This document shows positions 10,331-21,165 of a stretch of DNA of 64,000 nt, one piece after another. The notes beneath the pieces are model-generated. The model made no database searches. It had not been told where the DNA came from and saw nothing but the letters and a program-made list of their open reading frames with translations. The position numbers and the translations under genes are program-made. The first letter of the stretch is position 1, and every line of letters starts with the position of its first letter. Source of the DNA: Arctopsyche grandis (Eukaryota > Arthropoda > Insecta > Trichoptera > Hydropsychidae); assembly GCF_051622035.1 (NCBI RefSeq), contig NC_135355.1, positions 41,583,986 through 41,647,985 on the forward strand, given 5' to 3'.

Positions 10331-12008
10331 GTAATATCACTGAACTAAGCTACATAATAAATACATGTAATAAAAAGCTTGTAGTAAAAATAAAATACGA
10401 TTTAGTTAAGAGTCTCTCGATTTAAAACGAGCTTGATTCTGCGAAATCCAACATATTTAACACGCCTCTGGTTTTCCCCAATCTGTGTATTGTAACAGTT
10501 AAATTTATCTTGACGTTTATCACTTCAGACAACACCACTTTCAACTATCAAAGATGACTCGTTTACCGCTAAGTTCGTTAATTATGTAGCAATCAATCAC
10601 AAACCGCAAAATTATATACAATTAGATATAGAGACGTGGGAGTAGCCAATCACACGTAAATCAATAGCCTAGTTTCTGATTTACAGTGAATTTATACTAT
10701 GTATGTAGATATATATGTGGGGCTGTCTGTGCTTTCATCCTGCATAATTGATTAGATACCCACATTCATACATGTATTTTTTATTTTAATTTCCGTTTCA
10801 AAATAGACAGTCAAACTTCGTATAATATACTGTATATCGTTTTCTTTGAACGCATATACAATATCATATGTAGTACATAACAGTGGCGTAGGCATCTTCG
10901 ATATTTCGCTGTAATATTGAATCTCATATGTGTATCATTATACTATACATGATACTGCTGTAGTCAATGTATTACATATATGCATGGACTCGATGTTTGA
11001 ACTGTGTGTACTAATAATGTGCGAAATTAGCGAAAATCGCAAGAAACTTGAATAAACATCGTCGTTAAATAAATCAAACAGCCACTGTGGAAACGGGCCT
11101 TTGACGTTGTACCATACAAAATGGCGTACGCTAATTTTTTGACAAATCGATACATGTTTATATCTTTCACTGGTGTATTTATTTCTTTGATATTTCATTC
11201 GAGATTTTCCCTCGCCGAAGTCTCAAAACTTAATTCCCTTTATGGCCGCAAAAACCGCGATCTGGCAATTTATCATATTTTCTAAGGCTTTCATTTCGGT
11301 AATGATATTAATAAAAAAAATTCACTGAAGAGGAACGCATGCCATGGGCAAATTATAAACGTATTATTCTACATTGTAATGTGCCGTCTATAATATAATA
11401 CAGGCTTTGATAATTTAACATTTGATCATTCCAATCAATGACATTCCGTTACAATGCACCATGATTGACAGTGTATGCCCGAGGGGATGTTGATATTTCA
11501 ACAACATGATATGAACATGGATACATATATTTTGTATTATATATATACATATATATATATATATATGTACATATATATAAAATTTAAGCATAAAACTTAT
11601 GTCAGGATTATTTAGCTCAATATATTGATGCTACATATTAAGATTTGTATTCAAAGTTCACTACAATTCTATTTAAATGTTGTAGTCAAATTATACATAT
11701 GTATATAATATGGGCTTGGGAATTAATTCTAACAACCCACAGTATATATGTATATACTACAAAGCGAGATTAGAAAGTTCTCGCAACTTTCAATTGAATC
11801 AATATACAATTTAGTATTTAATGTGTTCTACATTGATAGTAGAAAAATTATTTGTAAATGTTCCGTATGTAATGAGAGATTTTATCTTACCTGTCCTTAC
11901 TGTGCTAGATTATCATATAGTTATATAAAATATTTTTCAATAGAAATATTTCAAGATATCCTGATCAAGCTGAAAGAATGACTAGTTGATCAGGCATGGA
12001 TAAAACGT
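10331..12008. other. AT-rich DNA, no supported gene
   Basis: The stretch contains a (TA)n run near 11535-11580 and no repeat with clear ends. The frame 11748-11981 is noted because it encodes C-K-C-S-V-C and, eight residues later, C-P-Y-C, but nothing else supports a gene. Confidence 0.35.
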
Positions 12009-12625
12009 CAATAACACTGTTCGAAACGAAAAATGGTTCAGAGACGAGATATAACTTTTATTATAGATCTATGCCCAGTGAACACGAATCTAGTAATAAA
12101 AAATGTTGATTGGCTCGAGATTCGGAGATATATGTGTTTTTTAAATCACGCGATTTTTCTATACCTTGGTGTTGTTCGATCGATGTCTCAAAATCTGTCA
12201 ATTCCCTGTTCAAAATGAATATAAGAATCTATAGCAGGGTATTTTATTTTTCGTTTGTAATACTTTTTAGCTTTCAAATCTCTCTAAGTAGTCGTCCAGT
12301 TTAAATCAAAAGTCAAAAGTACGTATTTTCATTTGGGATTTTTTCCCACTGTTAATACTATTTTATATTGAGTATTTTCTATTGAAACATATTTTTTAGG
12401 ATAGTTTTCTGACTACAATATTTTTTGTTTTCGTTTAAATAAGTTAATTATAAGTGTGCTGAATTTTAAATCGGTAAAATTTCGAGCTAAAAGCTCGTAT
12501 TAGTATTTACACGAATCTGAATTGAATTAATAGGCATAATATATTAAATTGTCTTTATATGAGAATTAAATAAAATTCCACTTAAAAAAAATATATTTCG
12601 ACTATTCTTGTGGATTAATAACATG
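12009..12625. mobile_element. TIR DNA transposon, copy 2 (right end lost)
   Basis: The left terminus and about 600 bp match 598-1215, including GATCTATGCCCAGT and the AAAAGCTCGTA word near 12490. The matching right TIR of copy 1 is missing; similarity fades near 12625. Confidence 0.75.
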
Positions 12626-14062
12626 TTATTTATGGCTTTCAGTTTTTTGAAGTTAATATATATGGGTGTATTATAAATTATTTCAGGGATTTATTTTGTG
12701 TTATATAGGGGAAGCATAGGTTAATAATGGTAATGTGGTTGGCCATGTTTGTATGTACATATATATTTGCATAGAATTATTTACAACCTTAGTATGGCTC
12801 GATCTGTCTACTTTTAAGTCGCAATAAAATCTAGAACGAATTGAAATTTTCGCCGCACAAAAAGGCTCACTTTACGGCATTTTCCCGAGAGTGAAAAATC
12901 GGAAATTCACAGTGATGCGGTTCGGTTCGGTCTAGCCAGTATCCCATCGAAATCAGTGCCGTGCAAAACAGTATCATCCAACTACATTACCGCCTCATAT
13001 ATTTGAACTTCAATTGACCATAAATGTCAAATAAAACGTTGCGTGGACGCCAACATTCGAACAAGGGTGGGACTGTATACATATAGGTACATATGTATGG
13101 ATATAAATAAGCACATACACAGCCGAACCCATGAGCTTTTATCGTCACTCATTTTCAATATAGTCGTTAACGAATTTCATCAATAGCTGGAACTGCTCAA
13201 CTATCAGCATGCACCTAGGAAGTAAATGACTTTTTATTTTTTGCTATTTATAATAGTTTTTTAATAATTTAATAATAATAATTTTATTTTTTGAAATCGT
13301 AGACTATTATTTTTAGAAATCGTATTTGTCTATTTTGAGGATCAAATAGTAAAAAGCATAAATACAACCAATGATTATGCGATTCAAAAGTTTCATCGTT
13401 TATGCAACACGAGTACTGTCTGAAGGCAAAGTATCGCTAAGAAGATACGAGAAAAGAGAAGTATTTTAAAATTCTGATTAAAAAAGGCACCGGTCGAAAT
13501 AGAATTTAGTATTGAGTTCACTTCGTGTATATGTATGTATTTATGTACCTACATACATAGAGGTACATGAAATTTGGTCGCAAAATGTCGTGATCGAAAT
13601 GTCGAATTGCATTATTAAATTGAACCTGGGAATACCAGTGCGAGTCGAGCTATTTGAATTACAATACGAGTTCGGTTCTTATGTGGAATATGTGTGGTAA
13701 AACTTCGAATTTACGTTTCAAATCGTGCAATTTTCATACGATCAATGAAATTGAACGAACGGACAGTTTCCTTGAACTATTCAGATACGAGAAATTCCAT
13801 CCGACTGGAAGCGAATTCAGACTTCGATTCGTTTCAGTTCAGATTTCAATAATTTTACTACTTTTTACCCAATAGATACATAGATTTAAAATATCTGACG
13901 TACATACATAGATATAGAATACCATAGATACGCCCTTACGCTCTAAGCCGGTCACCCTGTTGGACCATGCACAAACAAAAAAAATTACAGATCATGCAAA
14001 CTCTCTCTCAGTAGCTATGTAGTTAGCTTCTAAGTAGGAAGGTCGATTGACATTTTTCGAAA
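12626..14062. other. Single-copy DNA upstream of the THAP exon
   Basis: No repeat family is visible between 12830 and 13960. The island 12840-13020 is GC-richer. Candidate frames at 13512-13875 lack any domain. If the THAP exon is real, its promoter and 5' UTR would lie at the end of this stretch. Confidence 0.35.
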
Positions 14063-14139
14063 ATGCCAACGTGTTCAGTGAAATTGTGTTACAATTACTC
14101 AAAAAAACATAAAAAGGCGGATGGCATCACATATCATAA
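14063..14139 (+). CDS. THAP-domain first exon (partial gene)
   Basis: From the ATG the 25 codons read MPTCSVKLCYNYSKKHKKAD then GITYHK, with the last Lys codon split as AA|G. The next bases are GTAAGA, a strong splice donor. THAP domains are C2CH zinc fingers of DNA-binding proteins and P-type transposases. They start M-x-x-x-C-x(2-4)-C and have an HKFP or HRFP word about 20 residues later. Here the two Cys (residues 4 and 9) and the H-K before the junction fit, and the junction falls at HK|FP. The rest of the domain (the second Cys/His pair and the AVPTIF word) was not found downstream before the repeats begin at 14814. It may be the first exon of a host gene, a fragment, or a transposon exon. 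Confidence 0.6.
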
Positions 14140-14233
14140 GTAAGAATTAATATAAAATGTCTTCAATTATAGTAGTATTTTAACATATAATGAAATATCA
14201 GCGCGATGTATGTAGTGTTGTATGCAGTGATTG

Positions 14234-14330
14234 AACAGCGGTCGACAACCTCTGCCACAGATGTCTCTAAATGCACACTTATATCTTGTTGGCACTGAAG
14301 GAAATTCAGAAATCGACATTTAGTTTAAAT
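14234..14330 (+). repeat. Possible hAT-type terminus
   Basis: The word CAGCGGTCGACAACCT at 14234 resembles the hAT end CAGNGGTCGGCAACCT and the end at 14814. No matching right terminus or 8-bp TSD was found, so only a remnant is proposed. Confidence 0.3.
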
Positions 14331-14813
14331 CTACAAACAATGAACTAAATATTAAAGTGTCAGCTTTAAAGTTGATCCTTGCGGAAGTTACTAATATTTA
14401 AATATTGTAATAGTTAATGATGGTTTTATTATAGTAACATACATTTGTAGTTTAATATAGTGTGTATAGCTAAATATGGCTTTATTAGTTTGATTTACTG
14501 TCACGCGGAGTGTCCAATAAAATAAAGCTATAAATAAAATAAAACTTCAGTGCATGTACATATGTACATAAACTGACCACTGACGATCGCTGCGTCGATC
14601 TTTTTTTTTCACCACTTCCCCGCTATTTAAACCCCTCGCACCCCTCAGTTAATGGCGACAACATCTCCAACGAAATTTGTATGTAAAGGAATATCTATGT
14701 ATGTACATTCTATATCTATGCGTACATACATATAATAAACACAAATAAGTCTTAAAACATTAAACATAAAGCCACTTCTCAAAAAATTTTGAGAATCGAC
14801 GATATATGTAGAT

Positions 14814-15971
14814 CAGCGGTGGCAACCTTTTCACCATTTTCCCTTCTTTCAAAAACTGTCACATAATCCTATATGCAGATGATGCCACTTGTTTCATAAG
14901 TAGCAAAAAACCAGACACTATTCGTAAAAATATTGAATTTGCAATTAAAACAACGACGAAACACTTAACGTTAGAAAGCATAAGTCAAGTTCAGATCTGA
15001 AAATCTCCACTGGAGAAAGTCTGAAATGGCAATCAGTAATAAAATATTTAGGAGTAACGTTCGAGAAAAGATTGAGATGAGCACCTCACATTGAGGCAGC
15101 GAAATGCAAGGCGATGCGTGGTATATCCTCAATATACCCAATATTTAATCGCCATAGTTCTTTATCAACTCAAAATAAAATAAAATTATATCGCGCACTC
15201 ATATTACCATTTTTAACCTATGCTTCACCTGTATGGAATAACGCCTCGAATACTAACCTTTCCAAGCTCCAAATAATACAAATAAATCCCTAAAAATAAT
15301 TTATAACACACCCATACATATTAAATTGAAAAAACTGCATGCAATATATAATATTCCGTTAGTTACAGACATTAATAACAAACTAACCCGTAGATTGTAT
15401 GACAGAATCACTAATAACCATACTAACACACTTGTGAAGAGTCTCGGTGATTACAACAAAATGTCTATGCCCTTCAGGTATAAACACAGATTACCTAAAC
15501 ACAATCTGCTTTTGGTCATCGACTTTAGACAGTCTTAAATTAATATTATGTATTAGATGTATTATGAACATTTATAAGGATTGTAAATAGGTTTTTGAGC
15601 TCTTTTTCCTATCATGCTGTAGATTAACATTAGAATAATATAATACTATGATTACTAACCAAATTAAATTAAATTGTAAAATAGAAAATGATCAGTAGAT
15701 CAGTAGCTATTAAAATAGATATAATATGTATTGTGACCATAATTTAGTAATAATAAAAAGCATTTAAAAATCAAAATTTTCCATTCTTTCTTGTTTTCCG
15801 AAAGGACATAAATCCCAAGAAGAAGTGTAGCTTTTGAGGTCTAATGGGAGATTAATTGTATAATTAAATTGTAATGGTGTTTTATTTATGAAACGGAATT
15901 ACAATATTAGTGGCGGGCACCTTAACTATACTTTAAAGTCACTTGGGTGAGCCCAAGGTTGCCGATCCCCG
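14814..15971. mobile_element. Decayed hAT element carrying a LINE J1
   Basis: The left end CAGCGGTGGCAACCTTTT and the right end AAGGTTGCCGATCCCCG form imperfect TIRs of hAT type. Flanks ATGTAGAT (14806-14813) and ATCTAGAC (15972-15979) agree at 6 of 8 positions, a likely decayed 8-bp TSD. Apart from the LINE insertion only about 230 bp remains, with no transposase, so it was a short non-autonomous element. Confidence 0.65.
14851..15775 (+). mobile_element. LINE J1, 5'-truncated, with 15-bp TSD
   Basis: This is the longest J1 copy. It opens with codons for ILYADDATCFIS (the RT catalytic box at 14872-14883), continues through YLGVTFEKRL, LPFLTYASPVWNNA, and ends with NHTNTLVKSLGDYNK and a stop near 15538. 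A 3' UTR of about 240 bp ends AATAATAAAAAGCATTT. The flanks ATTTTCCCTTCTTTC (14836-14850) and ATTTTCCATTCTTTC (15776-15790) are a TSD with one mismatch. Several stops and a frameshift near 15283 make it inactive. It inserted into the decayed hAT. Confidence 0.9.
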
Positions 15972-15979
15972 ATCTAGAC

Positions 15980-16756
15980 AGTAAAAGTTAACGATTTCGA
16001 TCGGTTAGTACAAAGCGTACTATTGGGGCTATTGGCACGAATAGTATCAATTTCTACGTCATACCTATTTCTAAGCCCCTCGTGGTTTCGACTTTGAACA
16101 GACACAACGTTACAGATGTTTTCTATTGCGGTTGTAACATGAAAATTTTAAATTTAACTATCTCGACTTGTGTCGTCGTCGATTTATTCTCTAGCCCAAT
16201 CTCGAAATGTGACACTGCCTATATAACATCTTGGATATCCACTCTAAGCGCATGTGAATTTGTGCGTTTTTAGGTCATTGTCATTTAGGTATTGCCATTC
16301 CAGTCACGTCTGTTCGCATTTAAGATACGTCTAACATTCATAAAGGGTTCTTCCAAGCGAATATTATATTTAAATGCTCCCCTCGCACCCCATCCGCCAT
16401 ATACATATGTATTTTCCACAACCCCCTGCTTCACCTTCCAATGTTCATATTTTCCAAACTGCAGACAATTTTTCATAACATACATACGTAACGTCCATAA
16501 TGTACGTCCATGAAAGGAGTGTTTATTATATTATATATTTGTCAATTTTTTCTCAAAAAAATAGACTGACATTTATTTTAACGAAATTGCTTATATTATA
16601 CATACAATCTCTATTCGATTGTCATTGTAGTATTCTGAGGTTTATATATCGATATTTGTATAGTTTATATATCTAAACTATGAATGTGGGGCTTTTAGGC
16701 GTTCTGTAGACTATAAGGCATATATGTATAATATTATATATATATTTATTTATTTA
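15980..16756. other. Single-copy DNA
   Basis: Frames at 16082-16513 show no domain and lie on both strands. No repeat boundary is visible. Confidence 0.35.
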
Positions 16757-17304
16757 CCAGCAGAATTGACTAGTGGTTAGAATATAATGCTTTGAACAAA
16801 GTTGTCACGGGTTCCAATTCCACTGGATTCTGCTGACCAGACCTTGGATTTGTGACTTCAGGTCGATCATTTCATATCAGAGATTGCCAATTTATCTCAT
16901 TTTCATTGAAATGGTTCCAACAAATTGTCAACCTTACCCAAATCTAGAGTTTTCAGCAATCTCGAATTTCGCTGAATTGTATAAAATGCTGCAAATTCAC
17001 AATTTCAACCATAAATGTCTCTGTGGATGTTAATTGATACATATGTATTTACTGAATTTCGCTGCATTGTTTAAAAATGCATCAAATTAGACCATACATA
17101 CATACATATATGTCTCTGTGGATGTTAATTGATATGTACATATTTACTTTGCATAATACTAATAATACTTGTATAAAATCTTTGTACTTGTATATAATCA
17201 ATGTACTAATAATACTTGTATATAATCAATGTTTCTGACCAGGAATGTGCACTAGAGTTATCTGCTAGGTTTTTCTGATATAAATTAAAAATAAATAAAT
17301 AAAT
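16757..17304 (+). mobile_element. tRNA-derived SINE with internal duplication
   Basis: The head starts CCAGCAG, has a box A-like GACTAGTGGTTAG and a box B-like GGGTTCCAATTCC, then TTCTGCTG closing the acceptor-like stem. The shared body follows (TTGTGACTTCAGGTCGATC, then ATTGCCAATTTATC and GAAATGGTTCC). In this subfamily a unit ending GATGTTAATTGATA occurs twice (near 17026 and 17117), as in the copy at 58361. The tail is (AAATA)n. Pol III transcription and LINE-driven mobility are inferred from the family type. Confidence 0.8.
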
Positions 17305-17825
17305 GTGTATATCTACCAGCAAGACCTCACATTTAAACCCAATGCGCTTTTCCTAGCCAATTACGAACATCGATTAACAATTATATTTATACAGTATCAT
17401 AGACACATCTCTAGACAAATTTAATAATGCTAATATTTCTAGAAGTACCTATACACATTTTTCAGAGTGGGTAGCATATTTATTATTATAATGAACAAAT
17501 CCTGGAAGTTATAAACACGGATTTGCGAGAGACAGGAATAGGTTCCAAATTTTGATTGTTTGTATGAATTCGCATTGTATAAAATGCATATGCATATTGA
17601 TTTTTTTTATATCTATAAGTGCTCTCGTCGCTTTGAAGCGATCAAAAATGTTCGTCGACTTCAACTATTCGGATATCGAGTAGTAAATCAAGAGCTATTC
17701 GAATATTCGAATATATTCGAAAATTAAAAAAAAGGTAATTACATATAATAAAACATAATTTTAAGAAAATTAAAAAAAATATGTAAAACTAAAATACACA
17801 CGCATAAAATATAAGATAAAAATTT
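17305..17825. other. AT-rich DNA, no gene seen
   Basis: No coding or repeat signal apart from short AT words and TATTCGAATA-type palindromes near 17700. Confidence 0.35.
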
Positions 17826-18005
17826 AACTCCTTCTGCTGTTATTAAAGATGCACTATTTTTGCTTAATTCTTTGATTGCGGTTTCAACGGGAGTAAGAAC
17901 ATCAATTAAAATTTTCAAAATATCAATTTCATTCTTAGAAACAGTATTGAAATTATATTCTTTAAGTGCGTAAACTTGAATATATCGTCTTATCATAGTT
18001 GCCAT
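17826..18005 (-). pseudogene. hAT transposase fragment
   Basis: On the minus strand the frame reads ILIDVLTPVETAIKELSKNS then LITAEGVKF. The run L-x-P-[FV]-E-x-A-x-K-E-L-S and the word TAEGV are characteristic of the middle of hAT transposases found in BED-finger proteins. Only about 60 codons are recognisable; beyond 17826 the frame becomes AT-rich hydrophobic sequence and is not part of the domain. No TIRs were found around it. Confidence 0.55.
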
Positions 18006-18139
18006 TGAATTCTACCTCGTTTTTACATTCAATAATAATTTCAATTTTTTCATTATGATTTCTTCTAAAAAATTATATTTTGTCAGTGTGCAGGTTCTTT
18101 GAAATAAAATAAAATAAAACAATGAAATCAGACAAATTT

Positions 18140-18285
18140 TCAAACTAAAGTATAGCAAATGATTCACCTAAAGTCACATACATACATATATCCAAGGTCT
18201 GGCCAGCAATACTGTGCCAGGAAATAACCCATGACCCCTCAGTTGAAAGCATTACACACTGACCACTAAGCTATTGCCTGTTAGG
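18140..18285 (-). mobile_element. SINE head fragment
   Basis: In reverse complement this gives the acceptor-like and box B region of the SINE, then the word CCAGACCTTGGAT near 18200. The body and tail are mostly missing. Confidence 0.6.
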
Positions 18286-19337
18286 TTAGATTATAAGTCT
18301 CTAATGTAAATCTAATAAAGACATTGAAAATAAATTAATCATTTGTATGCTTTCACTTACATATATAATATTTGAATCAATGCAAATTGATTCAAATAGA
18401 AATACGTTCATATAATATGTATATATTATTTAGTGTGCTGTCGTTGAAAACATTCAAACGAGAACGACTATTGAAAATCGTTTCAGAATTAATCAAAAAC
18501 ATCAGACGTTTCACTTTCTCGATCATTGAGCTACAGCTGTTGCTTTAGCTGAAACTTTATACAAAGTTTTTGAAGTCGAATTATTCGCCTGTAAATAAAT
18601 ATCATGAACTGAAGATTAATTGACGCGTTCAATTTATTGCAAGCTTAAATTTTGATACTTTTAATCTATGATTCACTATGAAACACTTAGTTTGCTGTTT
18701 TTTGAAAGTGTAGACCGGCAACGATTCACTCTCTTTAAAGGCTTTTTTTTACTAAGATTTGCATAAACTTTAATTTGAAATGCCTTCCATTAGAGAATGT
18801 GCGGTGTAAAAACTTCTGCCATCGACACTGCACAATGACGCGGTAAAAAATACCGATTCGATTTTTTTTCTGTATTTTTTTCCCGTGGAAAGCTTTCGCG
18901 GGAATTTTCCAGTTGTATTTTTCCCAAAGTTCGCGAGTTGCTGGCACAAAGGATTATTTCGTGTTTTGTTATTGTATTTTATTTTTACTTTTCCTTCACA
19001 TTTTGCGTCCATTCGTTTTTTTTTATTACATCGGAAAATATAATACTGCTCTCTGTATTACTTCTGCCATTGTAAAAGTGACACTTCACGAAACAATGAG
19101 CTCGTTTTCAATATCGGTTGCGAAATAGGCAAATGACGTACAAATCAGAATCATTGGTAAAATGAGAATAATATTTTTTGGCAGCCTCAATCAGTTTCGT
19201 CATATGTACATTGCGACATTTTACGAGAACCTTTATCGAAAAAAAGCCAAATTGGCAAAGCAAAATTATGTTTATAATCATTTTATTCTGATTTAATATA
19301 GTAAATCTTACATTTTGATTACAATTCCGTTTATATG
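18286..19337. other. Single-copy island
   Basis: From about 18430 to 19130 there is non-repetitive sequence with frames on both strands (18735-19128) that overlap and lack domains. No gene is supported. Confidence 0.35.
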
Positions 19338-19465
19338 TATAACCAGCAACATAGCTCATTAGTTAGCATTTATGACTCCAGGTTGATCGTTTCCTATCAA
19401 ATTTATCTAATTTAATTGTTGAAACGGTTCCACCAAATATGCAACCTACATATGTATATTGAGTT
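19338..19465 (+). mobile_element. SINE fragment
   Basis: CCAGCAACATAGCTCATTAG matches the SINE head at 54685. The body words TGACTCCAGGTTGATCG, TTTCCTATCA and GAAACGGTTCC follow. The box B region is deleted and the tail is absent. Confidence 0.65.
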
Positions 19466-19483
19466 TTGTTGATTATTATATAC

Positions 19484-19705
19484 TAGTTGTTTTACCCGGC
19501 TTCGCTCAGCATTTGTAATATAAACAGCTCAAACATGGCGAATCCAACAGTAAATATTAATTTGTTTTTTTATTAAATTTATTTGAATCGAAAAAAATAT
19601 AATATTCAACCAATTGAATTGTCGTCATAGAAATTTCGTTTCGTTTGCGAAATTTCCTTACATACAAAGTCTCTTTCTAAATTATATATTAGACTTAAAT
19701 GTGCT
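19484..19705 (+). repeat. TACTAGT...CCCGGCTTCGCTC repeat, copy 1
   Basis: It starts TACTAGTTGTTTTACCCGG and CTTCGCTCAGCATTTG, and shares its first 60 bp and an ACAAAGTCTCTTT word with the reverse-oriented copy at 54045-54362. A related start occurs at 33508. The class is not clear; a Helitron-like or other rolling element is possible but no proof is visible. Confidence 0.5.
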
Positions 19706-19844
19706 ACACATTCTGTAAAATGAATGTTTTTCTCGAAATATTAGTACAACGGATTTCTCTTAGAGTATCTATTATAATAATAACTTTTTTTCGGACACTA
19801 GAGATAATAGTGCAATCCCCATCGTCCATATAAATAATATCATC

Positions 19845-20112
19845 ATCATCATCATCTACAGCCGCTCACCATCCACTGCTGGATAAAGGCCTCTCCAACA
19901 CGCTTCCACGCTCTAAAGGAGGTTTTTTGTTTTTCCCTTTTGCATTCTCTCGGGTACCATTCTAGCACTTCTTTTATCCACCTTTCATCCATTTTTCTAG
20001 CCACGTGACCCGCCCATTGCCATTTCAATCTCTTTACTCTATCTACTCTCTTCACTGCCCTTGTCATACATCTCACCCACCTATTCCGCTTAATACCAAT
20101 GAATGATAACAT
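19845..20112 (-). pseudogene. LINE C-terminal fragment (RWAGHVAR type)
   Basis: The minus-strand frame reads RLKWQWAGHVARKMDERWIK then EVLEWYPRECKR and ends near VQQW-like FIQQW. This is the conserved C-terminal segment of an endonuclease/RT LINE family common in insects. The RT palm is missing. A 52375-52475 fragment carries the same VLEWYPRECKR words on the plus strand. Confidence 0.8.
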
Positions 20113-20310
20113 ATAATAAATTTATATAATGATAACAATAATATGCATATATACATATAATAATATTATTTTATATTATTATATTATATAGCAATTAATC
20201 AATTGAAAGTCAATTTATGGCGGAACATATGTACAGACATGAACGGAAATGGGAAGACGTGGAAGCAAGAAAACAATTTCCAAATACACGACGACGTAGG
20301 GAGGCCACTC

Positions 20311-20555
20311 TCATCCTGAGAATGGTCTCAAAGTGAGGCACGTGCCCTTATATAATACATACAAATCCTTTGGTGGTCCGAAAAGAGCACGGTAGCAGTT
20401 GTTGTATTGTACCTTTATCCTCTTCATTGTCTCCTGCTTGTATTTCTTCCATAGTTCACCAGTATAGAGGCTAGTACAAAAGGACAAAAACAATTGTCTC
20501 TTTACCTTTATACTGTATGGAGTGGAAAACCAGCTAGATAGCATTTTCGATCTTA
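20311..20555 (-). pseudogene. LINE thumb-region fragment (YNNCYRALFG type)
   Basis: The minus-strand frame 20544-20311 reads LFLSFCTSLYTGELWKKY then MKRIKVQYNNCYRALFGPP. This is typical of the segment just after the RT palm in CR1/RTE-like LINEs (LW.x(4-6)..L.VAYNNA.R.LF.LPR). It ends before any further domain, and no catalytic box is present. Confidence 0.65.
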
Positions 20556-20637
20556 CACATATTGATATTCTTTACCTTTCGATGTCCCGGTCATCGGAGA
20601 GATTCTTCATAAATATAATTGTTGATTGATGATGTGA

Positions 20638-20697
20638 ATAGGACTAGGAAAGCACATTTGGTTTACCTGTTAGGTCTTCCTGTATGAAATAAATATT
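20638..20697 (+). mobile_element. SINE 3'-tail fragment
   Basis: ACTAGGAAAGCACATTTGG followed by TACCTGTTAGGTCTTCCTG and AAATAAATATT is the SINE terminal hairpin and tail in plus orientation. Only about 60 bp remain. Confidence 0.6.
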
Positions 20698-20724
20698 TTA
20701 CATGACTGAATCTAGCTCGTAGTC

Positions 20725-21165
20725 TCATTGTAAATTCCGTTAGTTACAAACATTACTAACAAACTAACCAATAGATTCTATGACAGAATCACTAATAGCC
20801 ATACTAACACACCTGTGAAGAGTCTCGGTGATTACAACAAAATGTCTATACCCTTCAAGTATAACACACAAATGACCTAAACATAATCTGCTTTAGATCA
20901 TCGATTTTAGAGAGTCTTTAATTAATATTATGTATTAGATGTATTATGAGCATTTATAAGAATTGTAAATAGGTTTTTGAGTTATTTTTTCTATAATGCT
21001 GTACATTCACATTAGAATCATATAATTCTATGATTACTAACAAAATTAAATTAAAATTTTAAAATAGAAAATTATCAGTAGATCAGTAGCTATTAAATAG
21101 ATATAAAATATATTTTGAATATAATTAAGTCATAATAAAAAGCATTTAAAATAAAATAAAAGTCT
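20725..21165 (+). mobile_element. LINE J1 3' end
   Basis: The coding words for ITNKLTNRFYDRITN and TPVKSLGDYNKMSIPF precede the J1 3' UTR, which ends CATAATAAAAAGCATTT. Frameshifts are visible near 20860. It is a 5'-truncated copy. Confidence 0.8.
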
